A DNA stretch of 64,000 nt from Streptomyces sp. RB17 (GTDB lineage Bacteria > Actinomycetota > Actinomycetes > Streptomycetales > Streptomycetaceae): assembly GCF_009604455.1 (NCBI RefSeq), contig NZ_WEGL01000007.1, forward strand, positions 124,001 through 188,000. Direction: 5' to 3'. Position 1 is the first letter of the stretch. Each line of letters opens with the position of its first letter. Under the pieces are notes generated by a model that made no database searches, had not been told where the DNA came from, and was given only the letters and a program-made list of their open reading frames with translations. Shown here in pieces: positions 37,948 through 47,057 of the stretch. Both the position numbers and the translations under genes were made by a program.

Positions 37948-38541
37948 ATGACCGCCGAGTCCGCAGAGCACCGCGTCCAGTGGCCGGTGCCACCGCAGGA
38001 CGGCTACACCGTGGACGACCTGTTCACCCTGCCGGATCTCCCGCCGCACACCGAGCTGATCGACGGGAGCCTGGTTTTCGTGAGTCCGCAGCGCATCTTC
38101 CACGCTGATGCGATCGACATGCTGATCAGCGGCCTCAGGCGCACAGCACCGCCCGAGGTGAAGGTCAAGCGCGAGATGACCGTCGTGATCGACAAGCGCA
38201 ATGGCCCCGAACCAGATGTCTCCGTGGTCCGCGCCGAAGCCGTGACCGGCCGTCGTCAGACCCACTTCAAGGCAGCCGATGTCCTACTCGCCATCGAGGT
38301 GATCTCACCGGACTCGGAGGCTCGCGACCGCGACACCAAACCGCACAAGTACGCCGCAGCGGGTATCCCGCACTTCTGGCTGGTCGACATGGCGGGCCAA
38401 GACGACCACCCTGTTGTCCAGGTGTACGAACTCGGCGAGGCCACCGGCACCTACGCACTGACCGGCATCTACCACGACCACGTCAAGGTCAGCGTGCCCT
38501 ACGACATCGACGTCGACCTGACCGCCATCGACGACCTCTGA
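37948..38541 (+). CDS. Uma2 family (PD-(D/E)XK-like) protein
   Basis: This 197-residue DUF820/Uma2 protein has the typical HTELIDGSLVFVSPQ, GPEPDVSVVRAE and VLLAIEVISPDSEARDRDTKPHKYAAAGIPHFWLVD, containing the E/D-x-K nuclease-like core. The family is strongly expanded in Streptomyces and cyanobacteria and its in vivo role is unsettled. The ATG at 37948 is preceded by GGGAGGAACC. It is divergent from the ABC-F gene and convergent with ispE. Confidence 0.88.
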   Translation: MTAESAEHRVQWPVPPQDGYTVDDLFTLPDLPPHTELIDGSLVFVSPQRIFHADAIDMLISGLRRTAPPEVKVKREMTVVIDKRNGPEPDVSVVRAEAVTGRRQTHFKAADVLLAIEVISPDSEARDRDTKPHKYAAAGIPHFWLVDMAGQDDHPVVQVYELGEATGTYALTGIYHDHVKVSVPYDIDVDLTAIDDL

Positions 38542-38550
38542 ACCCGCCCC

Positions 38551-39444
38551 TCAGACCACCGTCGCCCCCGCCACCGGCCCCTCCGCCGTCCGCACGGCCC
38601 TGCACGTCCCCGACGCCCGCAGGGCCGCCGCCACCTTTTCCGCCGACTCGGAATCGCGCGCGAGGAAGGCGGTCGTGGGACCCGATCCCGAGACCAGCGC
38701 GGCGAGCGCACCCGCCCCGCGCCCCGCGTCCAGGGTGTCCGCCAGCTCCGGGAACAGGGACAGCGCCGCGGGCTGAAGATCATTGGAAACGGCCGCTCCC
38801 AGCGCGTCCGCGTCCCCCTTCGCCAGCGCCTCCAGCAACTCCGCCGAAGCCACCGGCTCCGGAATCTCCCGCCCCTCGGCCAGCCGGTCGAACTCCCGGA
38901 AGACCGCCGGGGTCGACAGCCCCCGCCCGGCCATCGCGAACACCCAGTGGAAGGTGCCGCCGACGTCCAGCGCGGTCAGCTGCTCGCCCCGCCCGATGCC
39001 GAGAGCGGCACCCCCGGCCAGGCTGAACGGCACATCGCTGCCCAGCTCGGCGCAGATGGCGAGAAGCTCGGCCCGCGAGGCCGCCGTACCCCACAGCGTG
39101 TTGCAGGCGAGCAGCGCGCCCGCGCCGTCCGCGCTGCCGCCCGCCATGCCGCCGGCGACCGGGATGTCCTTGGCGATGTGGATGTGGACGTTCGGCTCGA
39201 TGCCCCGGCGCGCCGCGAGGGCGATCGCGGCGCGCGCGGCGAGGTTGGTGCGGTCCAGGGGGACCTCGTGCGCGTCCGGGCCCTCGCAGGTGATCCGGAG
39301 TTCCTCGGCGGGGGTCACCGTGACCTCGTCGTACAGGCCGACCGCGAGGAAGACGTTGGCGAGGTCGTGGAACCCGTCGGGGCGGGCGGCGCCGACCGCG
39401 AGCTGGACGTTGACCTTGGCCGGTACCCGTACCGTGACGCTCAC
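38551..39444 (-). CDS. ispE: 4-diphosphocytidyl-2-C-methyl-D-erythritol kinase
   Basis: IspE is the fourth enzyme of the non-mevalonate (MEP) isoprenoid pathway, phosphorylating CDP-ME. The 297-residue GHMP kinase has PAKVNVQLAVG at the N terminus, the ATP loop PVAGGMAGGSADGAGALL (~residue 96) and VSGSGPTTAFL near the C terminus. It overlaps rsmA by 4 bp and continues the rpfB-rsmA-ispE order seen across actinobacteria. Confidence 0.95.
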   Translation of the reverse strand: MSVTVRVPAKVNVQLAVGAARPDGFHDLANVFLAVGLYDEVTVTPAEELRITCEGPDAHEVPLDRTNLAARAAIALAARRGIEPNVHIHIAKDIPVAGGMAGGSADGAGALLACNTLWGTAASRAELLAICAELGSDVPFSLAGGAALGIGRGEQLTALDVGGTFHWVFAMAGRGLSTPAVFREFDRLAEGREIPEPVASAELLEALAKGDADALGAAVSNDLQPAALSLFPELADTLDAGRGAGALAALVSGSGPTTAFLARDSESAEKVAAALRASGTCRAVRTAEGPVAGATVV

Positions 39445-40334
39445 TCGCCGCTCTCCTCGTGCTCGGTGCTCCCGGCGTCCTTGTGTTCGGCGATCCGCGC
39501 GAACTCCTCCACCGTCAGCGACTCGCCGCGCGCCTGCGGCGAGACACCGGCCGCGACCAGGGCGGCCTCGGCAGCAGCGGCGGACCCGGCCCAGCCGGCC
39601 AGTGCCGCCCGCAGGGTCTTGCGGCGCTGTGCGAAGGCCGCGTCGACGACGGCGAAGACCTCGGCCTTTGAGGCGGTCGTCTTGATCGGCTCCGTCCGTC
39701 GCACCAGCGACACCAGGCCGCTGTCGACGTTCGGCGCGGGCCAGAAGACGTTGCGGCCGATGGCCCCGGCCCGCTTCACCTCGGCGTACCAGTTGGCCTT
39801 CACCGACGGCACGCCGTACACCTTCGAGCCAGGCGCGGCGGCCAGCCGGTCGGCGACCTCGGACTGCACCATGACGAGGGTGCGCTCGATGCTCGGGAAG
39901 GTGTCGAGCATGTGCAGCAGCACCGGTACGGCGACGTTGTAGGGGAGGTTCGCCACCAGCGCCGTCGGTGGGGGGCCGGGCAGTTCGGTGACGTGCATCG
40001 CGTCGGAGTGGACGAGCGCGAACCGGTCGGCGCGCGCCGGCATGCGCGCCTGGACCGTCGCGGGGAGGGCCGCGGCGAGCACGTCGTCGATCTCGACGGC
40101 GGTGACCCGGTCGGCGACCTCCAGCAGCGCGAGCGTGAGGGAGCCGAGCCCCGGGCCGACCTCGACGACGACGTCGTCGGGGCGGACCTCGGCGGTGCGG
40201 ACGATACGGCGCACCGTGTTGGCGTCGATCACGAAGTTCTGGCCGCGCTGCTTGGTGGGACGGACACCGAGCGCTGCCGCCAGCTCACGGATGTCGGCGG
40301 GACCGAGGAGGGCGTCGGGGGTGGGGCTGCTCAC
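39441..40334 (-). CDS. rsmA: 16S rRNA (adenine(1518)-N6/adenine(1519)-N6)-dimethyltransferase
   Basis: RsmA/KsgA dimethylates two adenines in helix 45 of 16S rRNA. The 297-residue protein has the opening KQRGQNFVIDANTVRRIV, SAM motif VVEVGPGLGSLTLALL, catalytic motif NLPYNVAVPVL and the C-terminal FAQRRKTLRAAL. The GTG at 40334 gives the family start and leaves ~98 bp to rpfB. It is translationally coupled to ispE. Loss would give kasugamycin resistance, as is known for the family. Confidence 0.96.
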   Translation of the reverse strand: MSSPTPDALLGPADIRELAAALGVRPTKQRGQNFVIDANTVRRIVRTAEVRPDDVVVEVGPGLGSLTLALLEVADRVTAVEIDDVLAAALPATVQARMPARADRFALVHSDAMHVTELPGPPPTALVANLPYNVAVPVLLHMLDTFPSIERTLVMVQSEVADRLAAAPGSKVYGVPSVKANWYAEVKRAGAIGRNVFWPAPNVDSGLVSLVRRTEPIKTTASKAEVFAVVDAAFAQRRKTLRAALAGWAGSAAAAEAALVAAGVSPQARGESLTVEEFARIAEHKDAGSTEHEESGE

Positions 40335-40431
40335 GGGACAAGGGTACGGGGACGAAGTCGGCCGAGTTGCCAGGTGCCGGTTGCTGTGGCCGGGCGGGGG
40401 TGGGGTCACTTGCCGGCGCCGCCCGCCCGCG

Positions 40432-41784
40432 TCAGCCGTGCAACCGCGTCCCGCAATGCGGCCAAGGCGTCGCTCCGCGCCGCATGTACAGCTTCTTCGC
40501 GCGGGAGGTCTGTTCCTCCGTCGACGCGTCCTGGGGGCGGCCGGTGCCGCCGAGGCTGTGCCAGGTGTGGGCGTCGAACTGGTAGAGCCCGCCGTACGTC
40601 CCGGAGGGGTCGACGGCGTGCGGACGGCCGCCGGACTCGCAGGCGGCGAGACCGTGCCAGTTCAGGTGGTCGGCGCCGTCCCCGGAGGTCGGCCGGGGCT
40701 TGGTGCCCACCTTCACGATCTGCCTGCGGGGCTTGCGCACCACTTCGGTGGTCTCCCGGCGGGGCTTCTCGCGGACCCCGTTGACGATGCGCAGCAGGTA
40801 GGTGTCGCGCCGCAGTCCGGGCAGCCCGGGCTGCAGGACGACCTCGGCGCCGGCGAAGAGGGTGGGGTCCTCGGTGCGCTCGGTCTCGAACGGGATCTGC
40901 TCCTCGCGGACCTCCCGGGTGCCGCTGATCCGGAGCACGGTCACCGTCTGCCCGTCGCGGGGGAAGCTGTCGGGCGGCACGGAGGTGGTGTCCTGGCCGT
41001 GCAGGCCGATCCCGGCCTCCTCGACGGCCTCGCGGACGGTGGCCGCGTTGGTGCGGATGGTCCGGGTCCGGCCGTCGGCCATGATCGTGACGGCGCGCTC
41101 GGTGCGCACGTCGAGCGCGAGCCCGGCCCGTCCGATGGGCTGGGAGCGCGAGGTGGACAGATACGCGCCCTCGGCGCGCACACCCAGCTCGTCCAGCGCC
41201 CCTTCCACGGTGTGCGCCGTCGTCCACACCTCGCGCCGGCTGCCGTCCAGCGTGAGCCGGACAGGGCGCCCGTAGTGCACGGCGACCGCTTCTCCGCTGG
41301 CGAGCGCCCTTCCGGGGGCGGGCGCGACCATGTCGTGCGTCCCCACGCGTACGCCCTGCTCGGCGAGGAGTTCGCGCACGTCGTCGGCGAAGGTGTGCAG
41401 GGTGCGCGGCCGGCCGTCGACGGTCAGCTCGACCGCCTTGTCCTTGGCGACGAAGGCGGTGGTACCGCCGGCGAGGAAGGCCACGACCAGCGCCTGCGGC
41501 AGCAGGCGGCGCACGGCGGACTCCGGGCGCTCGGCGCAGCGCATCCTGCGCCGGCGTGCCGCACGCCCATCCACCTCCTCGGGCGGGCCGGGCTCCTCCG
41601 CGGTCACCGGTTCGGGCACGCTCGCCGCCTGCCGCGGCAGCACCGGCTCGGGGACGAAGTACGCCTCGGCCTCGTAAGCAGGCCGGTAGGTGTCCTGGTA
41701 CAGCCCGTAGGGCAGGGTCTCCGCGCTGTGCACGGAGCCGTCATGGCCGTAGGGGTCGTACGTCTCGTACTGCGGCTTGCTCAC
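40432..41784 (-). CDS. rpfB: Resuscitation-promoting factor with DUF348, G5 and Rpf domains
   Basis: This ~450-residue wall-active protein has a cytoplasmic leader and one membrane helix (ALVVAFLAGGTTAFVA). Three DUF348 repeats follow (ELTVDGRPRTLHTFADDV, RLTLDGSRREVWTTAHTV, TIMADGRTRTIRTNAATV), then a G5 domain and a C-terminal Rpf lysozyme-like domain with ACESGGRPHAVD (catalytic Glu) and GGLYQFDAHTW. Rpf proteins cleave peptidoglycan and promote germination. GTG 41784 is preferred because GGAG is nine bases upstream; GTG 41853 is an alternative with a poorly placed site. Confidence 0.93.
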   Translation of the reverse strand: MSKPQYETYDPYGHDGSVHSAETLPYGLYQDTYRPAYEAEAYFVPEPVLPRQAASVPEPVTAEEPGPPEEVDGRAARRRRMRCAERPESAVRRLLPQALVVAFLAGGTTAFVAKDKAVELTVDGRPRTLHTFADDVRELLAEQGVRVGTHDMVAPAPGRALASGEAVAVHYGRPVRLTLDGSRREVWTTAHTVEGALDELGVRAEGAYLSTSRSQPIGRAGLALDVRTERAVTIMADGRTRTIRTNAATVREAVEEAGIGLHGQDTTSVPPDSFPRDGQTVTVLRISGTREVREEQIPFETERTEDPTLFAGAEVVLQPGLPGLRRDTYLLRIVNGVREKPRRETTEVVRKPRRQIVKVGTKPRPTSGDGADHLNWHGLAACESGGRPHAVDPSGTYGGLYQFDAHTWHSLGGTGRPQDASTEEQTSRAKKLYMRRGATPWPHCGTRLHG

Positions 41785-41899
41785 GCCGACACGCTCCAGA
41801 GGTGCCAGAGGGGTCCGGATCGGGCCCCCAGAACCTAGCGGAGCCTCCGTCACTCTCCAAAGCGACGCGACTACGTACTGTTGCGCTGCGAACGTGCGC

Positions 41900-42796
41900 T
41901 CAGTAGCCGAAGGCCCGTGCGGTGTTGGCGGCCAGGGCCGTGGCCAGCGCGTCCTCGTCGATGCCGCGCACGGCGGCCATGGCGCGCACCGTGACGGGGA
42001 TCAGATACGGCGCGTTGGGGCGACCGCGGTACGGCGCCGGGGTCAGGAAGGGCGCGTCGGTCTCCACGAGGACCAGCTCCAGGGGGGCGACGGCGAGGGC
42101 GTCCCGCAGGTTCTGGGCGTTCTTGAAGGTGACGTTGCCGGCGAAGGACATGAAGTAGCCCTCGCGGGCACAGATCTCCGCCATCGCGGCGTCGCCGGAG
42201 TAGCAGTGGAAGACGGTCCGCTCGGGGGCGCCCTCCTCCTTCAGGACGCGCAGGACGTCGGCGTGCGCCTCCCGGTCGTGGATGACGAGCGCCTTGCCGT
42301 GCCGCTTGGCGATCTCGATGTGGGCGCGGAAGGACCGCTCCTGGGCCGCCTTGCCCTCGGGGCCGGTGCGGAAGTGGTCCAGGCCCGTCTCGCCGACGCC
42401 CTTGACCTGGGGCAGCCCGGCGAGCCGGTCGATCTCGGCGAGGGCTTCGTCCAGGGCGGCGTCGCCGCCGGGCTCGCGGGCGCCCTGCCGGGACCAGCCG
42501 TCGGGGTCGCCGTGCACGATCCGCGGGGCCTCGTTGGGGTGGAGGGCGACGGTGGCGTGGACGCTGTCGTGGGCCGCGGCGATCTCGGCGGCCCACTGCG
42601 AGCCCTTGATGTCGCAGCCGACCTGGACGACGGTCGTCACGCCCACCGACGCGGCCTTCGCGAGGCCCTCCTCGACCGTGCCGGACTGCATGTCGAGGTG
42701 GGTGTGCGAGTCGGCGACCGCAACGCGCAGCGGCGCCGGAAGCGGCGGTGCGGCGTTCTTGTCGCCCTTGGAGGTCTGGCCGGCGTTCGAAGGCAT
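41900..42796 (-). CDS. TatD-family metal-dependent hydrolase
   Basis: This 298-residue TIM-barrel hydrolase has the metal site DSHTHLD, the GVGETGLDHFR segment, IHDREAH and ETDAPFLTPAPYRGRPNAP, all conserved in TatD DNases. The family shows 3'-5' exonuclease activity or acts in tRNA/DNA quality control. It lies between rpfB and a zinc-ribbon protein on the same strand, in the order usual for Streptomyces. Confidence 0.93.
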   Translation of the reverse strand: MPSNAGQTSKGDKNAAPPLPAPLRVAVADSHTHLDMQSGTVEEGLAKAASVGVTTVVQVGCDIKGSQWAAEIAAAHDSVHATVALHPNEAPRIVHGDPDGWSRQGAREPGGDAALDEALAEIDRLAGLPQVKGVGETGLDHFRTGPEGKAAQERSFRAHIEIAKRHGKALVIHDREAHADVLRVLKEEGAPERTVFHCYSGDAAMAEICAREGYFMSFAGNVTFKNAQNLRDALAVAPLELVLVETDAPFLTPAPYRGRPNAPYLIPVTVRAMAAVRGIDEDALATALAANTARAFGY

Positions 42797-42843
42797 GCCC
42801 CGATCCTACGAAAGGGGCATGCCGTCACCGTCCGGTGATCCGC

Positions 42844-43245
42844 TCAGCCGGCCTTGCGCTGGAACGGGTGCAGGAGATCGGACAGGTGCCAGTGGTGCGG
42901 CTCCCGGGGCTCCGCCGGTACCGCGGGCGCCTCGACCGGGCCCGCCTGGGGCACGGCGTGGTGCCGCTCGGCGGCGCCGCGCACCGACGAGACCTGCCCC
43001 GGGCGCATGATCCGCACGACGTGGCCGTCGCAGTTCTGGCAGCCGGGCCGGCTCAGCGGCGACGGCACCACCCGGCCGTCGGCCACGTACAGCACGAACT
43101 CATGCCCGTCGGCGTCCGTGTGGTGTTCTATCTCGTACGACTGCTCCCAGCCGTGCCCGCATCGCATGCAGGCGAAGGAATACGACTCGTGAACGACGGC
43201 TGTCGGCGTGCCACGGAGGCCGGTCTGCCCTGCGATCTCGCTCAT
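42844..43245 (-). CDS. Zinc-ribbon-like hypothetical protein
   Basis: This 133-residue protein has paired cysteines CMRCGHGW (~26-29) and CQNCDGH (~69-72), which can bind one zinc. The intervening part reads EQSYEIEHHTDADGHEFVLY, and a Pro/His-rich tail follows. It has no signal peptide or membrane segment. It is conserved next to tatD and rsmI in Streptomyces but I know of no assigned function. The ATG at 43245 follows AGGAGCT. Confidence 0.75.
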   Translation of the reverse strand: MSEIAGQTGLRGTPTAVVHESYSFACMRCGHGWEQSYEIEHHTDADGHEFVLYVADGRVVPSPLSRPGCQNCDGHVVRIMRPGQVSSVRGAAERHHAVPQAGPVEAPAVPAEPREPHHWHLSDLLHPFQRKAG

Positions 43246-43480
43246 GCCAGCTCCTCTTGTCCGCTGGACAAGCGCCCCTCACCGGGGCGTCTCTTCAACC
43301 AGTGGACGCCTTCACCAGCGCGAACGCATCAGGGCTGTCGAGTGTTGGAGGCGATTTGGGCCTTCCTTGCAGAAAAGGCCCCGATCGGCGGCGTTTCCCT
43401 TTGCCATCGGCGACAGCCCTTTGCCGTCCCATGGCGCACCCGCTCACCCGAGAACAGCCCTGCTCAGAGGGGGTATGGAT

Positions 43481-43545
43481 GGGGTGCGGGGCAGCGCCCC
43501 GAAGGGGCGCGGGGAACCCGCGCGACCAGCCACAACACACCCGCA
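43481..43545 (-). repeat. Second copy of the dispersed Streptomyces palindromic element
   Basis: The reverse complement reads GTGGCTGGTCGCGCGGGTTCCC and then GCGCCCCTTCGGGGCGC, matching the element at 30935-31012. It occupies the 344-bp gap between rsmI and the zinc-ribbon gene, in which I see no gene. Confidence 0.7.
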
Positions 43546-43589
43546 GCCCGCCACAGAACCCGGGCCCTACGGCGCTCCCCGGCCCCGGC

Positions 43590-44438
43590 TCACCCAGCGG
43601 AGCTCTTCGCTGCAACGACGGCGTCGAACACGACCCGCTTCGGCACGCCCGCCTCCACCGCCACCGCCGCGATCGCCTCCTTGCGCCGCTCCCCCGCCTC
43701 CTCACGCGCGCGTACCCGCCGTACGAGCTCCTCCGCGTCCAGTTCCTCGGGACCGCTCTCCGGCGCGCCCTCGACCACCACGGTGATCTCCCCGCGGACC
43801 CCCTCCGCGGCCCACTGCGCCAGTTCGGCCAGCGGGCCGCGCCGTACCTCCTCGTACGTCTTGGTCAGCTCGCGGCACACGGCGGCCCGCCGGTCCGCAC
43901 CGAAGACCTCGGCCATGGCGGCCAGGGTGTCGTCGAGCCGGTGCGGCGCCTCGAAGTAGACCAGCGTGCGCCGCTCGGCCGCGACCTCCCGGAGCCGGGA
44001 CAGACGCTCGCCGGCCTTGCGCGGCAGGAAGCCCTCGAAGCAGAAGCGGTCGACGGGCAGGCCGGACAGCGCGAGCGCGGTCAGCACGGCGGACGGCCCC
44101 GGTACGGCGGTGACCCGGACGTCCTTCGCCACGGCGGCCGCGACCAGCCGGTAGCCCGGGTCGGAGACGGACGGCATCCCGGCGTCGGTCACGAGCAGTA
44201 CGCGCGCGCCGCCGAGCAGCTCCTCGACCAGCTCCGGCGTACGGGCGGACTCGTTGCCCTCGAAGTACGACACGACGCGGCCCTTGGGCGCGACGCCGAG
44301 GGCCTGGGTGAGCCGGCGCAGCCGCCGGGTGTCCTCGGCGGCGACCACGTCGGCGCCGGCGAGCTCCTCGGCCAGCCGGGGCGGCGCGTCCGCGATGTCG
44401 CCGATGGGGGTACCTGCGAGGACAAGGATTCCAGTCAC
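43590..44438 (-). CDS. rsmI: 16S rRNA (cytidine(1402)-2'-O)-methyltransferase
   Basis: RsmI 2'-O-methylates C1402 in the ribosomal P site. The 282-residue protein has the TP-methylase signatures LAGTPIGDIADAPPR, AEDTRRLRRL, TDAGMPSVSDPGYRLV and AVPGPSAVLTAL. GTG 44438 is preceded by GGGAGGATG. It is divergent from pmt, 98 bp away. All motifs expected of the family are intact. Confidence 0.95.
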   Translation of the reverse strand: MTGILVLAGTPIGDIADAPPRLAEELAGADVVAAEDTRRLRRLTQALGVAPKGRVVSYFEGNESARTPELVEELLGGARVLLVTDAGMPSVSDPGYRLVAAAVAKDVRVTAVPGPSAVLTALALSGLPVDRFCFEGFLPRKAGERLSRLREVAAERRTLVYFEAPHRLDDTLAAMAEVFGADRRAAVCRELTKTYEEVRRGPLAELAQWAAEGVRGEITVVVEGAPESGPEELDAEELVRRVRAREEAGERRKEAIAAVAVEAGVPKRVVFDAVVAAKSSAG

Positions 44439-44536
44439 ACCCCCATCCTCCCAGCACCTGGGCGCACCCCCGGAAACCGACCGCATCCCGACCGGTACGC
44501 CACATGCCCGGGACTTGCACAGAACGGTTCCCTACC

Positions 44537-46294
44537 ATGGCGCGGGTGACCAGTACCGCGTCCTCCATGGACCTCCGGCAGGGCCAGGCACCGCACGACC
44601 AGCGGCCGTCGTGGCAGCAGCGGCTGCGCCGATTCGGGTACGTACCGGCCAAGGACGCGCCCTCGGGTGACGTACGCGACCGGCTGGTGCCGCCGTACGC
44701 CGAGCCGAGTCCCCGGCTGTGGCAGGTGCTCGGCGTGCCGCCGGTCCTCGCCGAGCGGATCACCCGCTGGTCGGGCTGGGGCGGTCCGCTGCTGGTGACG
44801 CTGATGGCGGGCCTGATGCGGTTCTGGAACCTGGGCAGCCCGCGCGCGGTGATATTCGACGAGACGTACTACGCCAAGGACGCCTGGGCGCTCGTCCACC
44901 GCGGGTACGAGGTCAACTGGGACAAGAACGCCAACGACCTGGTGCTGCAGACGCACGGCCATCTCACGATCCCGACGGACGCGGCGTACGTCGTGCATCC
45001 GCCGGTCGGCAAGTACGTCATCGGGCTCGGCGAGCTGATCTTCGGGTTCGACCCGTTCGGCTGGCGGTTCATGACGGCGCTGCTGGGCACGCTCTCCGTC
45101 CTGCTGCTGTGCCGCATCGGGCGCCGGATGTTCCGCTCGACGTTCCTGGGCTGCCTGGCGGGCGCGCTGATGGCGGTGGACGGGCTGCACTTCGTGATGA
45201 GCCGGACCTCGCTGCTGGACGGCTTGCTGATGTTCTTCGTGGTGGCCGCGTTCGGCTGTCTGGTCCTCGACCGGGACCGGTCGCGGGAGAGGCTCGCCGC
45301 TGCCCTGCCCGTGGACGCCGACGGCCGGGTCCGCCCCGCCGGGCACGTCGCCGACGCGTTCCGCTTCGGCCTGCGCCCCTGGCGCTGGGCGGCCGGGCTG
45401 ATGCTGGGCCTGGCCATCGGCACCAAGTGGAACGGCCTGCCCATCCTGATCGTGTTCTGTGTGATGGCGGTGCTGTGGGACGTCGGCGCCCGGAAGACGG
45501 CCGGCGCCCGGCACCCGTACATGGCGGTCCTGAAGTACGACACGGGCATCGCCTTCCTGGCGACGGTGCCGGTGGCGATCGCCGTCTATCTGCTCTCCTG
45601 GCTCGGCTGGATCCTCTCCCCGGCGGACGGCACCGGCGGCTACTTCCGCAACTGGGCGGCCACCGACGGCAGGGGTGGCAGCTGGACCTTCCTGCCGGAC
45701 TGGCTGCGCAGCCTGTGGCACTACGAGCACGAGGTGTGGCTGTTCAACATCCACCTGACGTCCCCGCACACCTACCAGTCCAACCCGTGGAGCTGGATCG
45801 TGCTGGGCCGCCCGGTGTCGTACTTCTACGAGTCCCCGAACCCCGGCGCCGACGGCTGCCCGGCGAACGCGGGCGAGAAGTGCGCCCGTGAGGTGCTGGC
45901 GCTCGGCACCCCGCTGCTGTGGTGGGCGGCCTGCTTCGCGATCCTGTACGTGCTGTGGCGGTGGGCGTTCCGCCGCGACTGGCGCGCCGGTGCCATCGCC
46001 TGCGGCATCGCGGCGGGCTACCTCCCCTGGTTCATGTACCAGGAGCGGACGATCTTCCTCTTCTACGCGGTCGTCTTCCTGCCGTTCCTGTGCCTGGCGG
46101 TGGCGATGATGATCGGAGCGATCGTCGGCCCGCCGGGCTCCTCCGACACCCGCCGGTTGATCGGCGCGTCGGCGGCGGGCGTCCTGGTGCTGCTGATCGC
46201 CTGGAACTTCATCTACTTCTGGCCCCTGTACACGGGCACGGCCATCCCGATCGACAACTGGCGGTCGCGGATGTGGCTGGACACCTGGGTCTAG
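44537..46294 (+). CDS. pmt: Dolichyl-phosphate-mannose--protein mannosyltransferase (Pmt)
   Basis: This 585-residue GT39 enzyme has ~11 membrane helices. It transfers mannose from polyprenyl-phosphate-mannose to Ser/Thr of secreted proteins on the outer face. It shows the catalytic FDETYYAKDAWAL with the Asp-Glu pair, HPPVGKYVIG, and LFNIHLTSPHTYQSNPWSW in the large loop. In Streptomyces Pmt glycosylates lipoproteins and is the phage phiC31 receptor-modifying enzyme. The last 89 bp are duplicated at 48286-48374, so the 3' end of this gene may have been supplied by the inserted DNA that follows. Confidence 0.95.
   Translation: MARVTSTASSMDLRQGQAPHDQRPSWQQRLRRFGYVPAKDAPSGDVRDRLVPPYAEPSPRLWQVLGVPPVLAERITRWSGWGGPLLVTLMAGLMRFWNLGSPRAVIFDETYYAKDAWALVHRGYEVNWDKNANDLVLQTHGHLTIPTDAAYVVHPPVGKYVIGLGELIFGFDPFGWRFMTALLGTLSVLLLCRIGRRMFRSTFLGCLAGALMAVDGLHFVMSRTSLLDGLLMFFVVAAFGCLVLDRDRSRERLAAALPVDADGRVRPAGHVADAFRFGLRPWRWAAGLMLGLAIGTKWNGLPILIVFCVMAVLWDVGARKTAGARHPYMAVLKYDTGIAFLATVPVAIAVYLLSWLGWILSPADGTGGYFRNWAATDGRGGSWTFLPDWLRSLWHYEHEVWLFNIHLTSPHTYQSNPWSWIVLGRPVSYFYESPNPGADGCPANAGEKCAREVLALGTPLLWWAACFAILYVLWRWAFRRDWRAGAIACGIAAGYLPWFMYQERTIFLFYAVVFLPFLCLAVAMMIGAIVGPPGSSDTRRLIGASAAGVLVLLIAWNFIYFWPLYTGTAIPIDNWRSRMWLDTWV
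46206..46294 (+). repeat. Direct repeat, left copy: 3' end of pmt (putative att site)
   Basis: This 89-bp stretch codes for the last 29 residues of Pmt (FIYFWPLYTGTAIPIDNW to WLDTWV) and the stop. It is identical to 48286-48374 except for one synonymous base (G at 46234, C at 48314). The two copies enclose ~2 kb of unrelated DNA. Confidence 0.9.
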
Positions 46295-46307
46295 CTGGAC
46301 ACACGCA

Positions 46308-46342
46308 CCAGGACGGCCCGGCTTGATGCCGGGCCGTCCTGG
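46308..46342 (+). terminator. Perfect 15-bp-arm terminator after pmt
   Basis: CCAGGACGGCCCGGC pairs with GCCGGGCCGTCCTGG around TTGAT, followed by TCGTTGTT. It begins 14 bp after the pmt stop. Confidence 0.85.
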
Positions 46343-46661
46343 TCGTTGTTGGCTGTCCGAGGCCGTCATTGGCCACCCTCAGACGGCCCGGAGACGGCCC
46401 AGCCAGCACGGTCGCAGGTTTACAGCGGGCTCCGTTTGCCTATCATGACCTGCGGCTTTCTAGGGGCTGGGCGCTGTCGGGGGACGCCTGGGGGAGGCGC
46501 TTCTACTTCAAGCCAGCGCCAAGCCGTTGGCAGTTGACCGAGCCGACCGCCCCCGCCTCGGGCGCCTGATGCAACTCCAACTTGCGTCAGCATCAGGTGA
46601 CTTGTGACCAGCGGCCCTGGCATGATGCCTGCGCGAACCGTACGACCTTGGGGGCAACGGA
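46343..46661. other. Gene-free stretch at the left of island 1
   Basis: These ~320 bp hold no convincing gene. Near 46378-46402 are two close copies of GACGGCCC. A similar pair is found at 48197-48219 near the other border; they could be recombinase arm sites. A promoter for the membrane protein gene is expected here. Confidence 0.35.
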
Positions 46662-47057
46662 TTGGCCTGGCTACTCACCCTTGGGCTCGCGTTCGGAGTT
46701 GCTGCTCTTCAGACGTGGCTGAAGCTCGTATCACGCGAGCCTGTCCCACCTGCGCGTCACGCCCTGGTATTGGACGACGCTGTCTTTTGGATCGATTGGA
46801 TCGTGACCGCAGCCGTGGCACTCTGCGGATCACTCGTGGCCGCTAGCCTGGACCACAAGCCCATTGCTACGACGACTGTCTTCACCGCCCTCGTCGTGCT
46901 GGTCATGGGGCTCACCTTCATGCCTTACGGAGTTCGGATGCTCTGCTACGACGGCAGCGGGACCATTAGGGGTTGGCTGTACGTCGTGTGCGCTGACGCC
47001 ATCGGGCTCGTCGTGCTGCTGTCCTCCGTCGTGGCAGGGGTGAAGACCTATGCGTGA
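46662..47057 (+). CDS. Four-helix membrane protein of unknown function
   Basis: The frame codes 131 residues with four hydrophobic segments (~2-20, ~44-62, ~72-90, ~106-126) and conserved-looking acidic residues in the second (FWIDWIVTAAVAL). It starts at a TTG (46662) with GGGGG about seven bases upstream; no ATG or GTG gives a better start. Codon use is less GC3-biased than in the flanking core genes, fitting its place on an insert. The next small membrane gene overlaps its end by 8 bp. Family unknown. Confidence 0.6.
   Translation: MAWLLTLGLAFGVAALQTWLKLVSREPVPPARHALVLDDAVFWIDWIVTAAVALCGSLVAASLDHKPIATTTVFTALVVLVMGLTFMPYGVRMLCYDGSGTIRGWLYVVCADAIGLVVLLSSVVAGVKTYA

Noticed and set aside
37903..38265. 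A minus-strand frame opposite the Uma2 gene
   Set aside because: It has no known features and the plus strand shows the complete Uma2 signature with a good ribosome site.
46608..46846. An alternative small plus-strand frame overlapping the four-helix protein
   Set aside because: The competing frame at 46662 gives a coherent four-helix protein and couples to the next gene; this one has no domain-like features.
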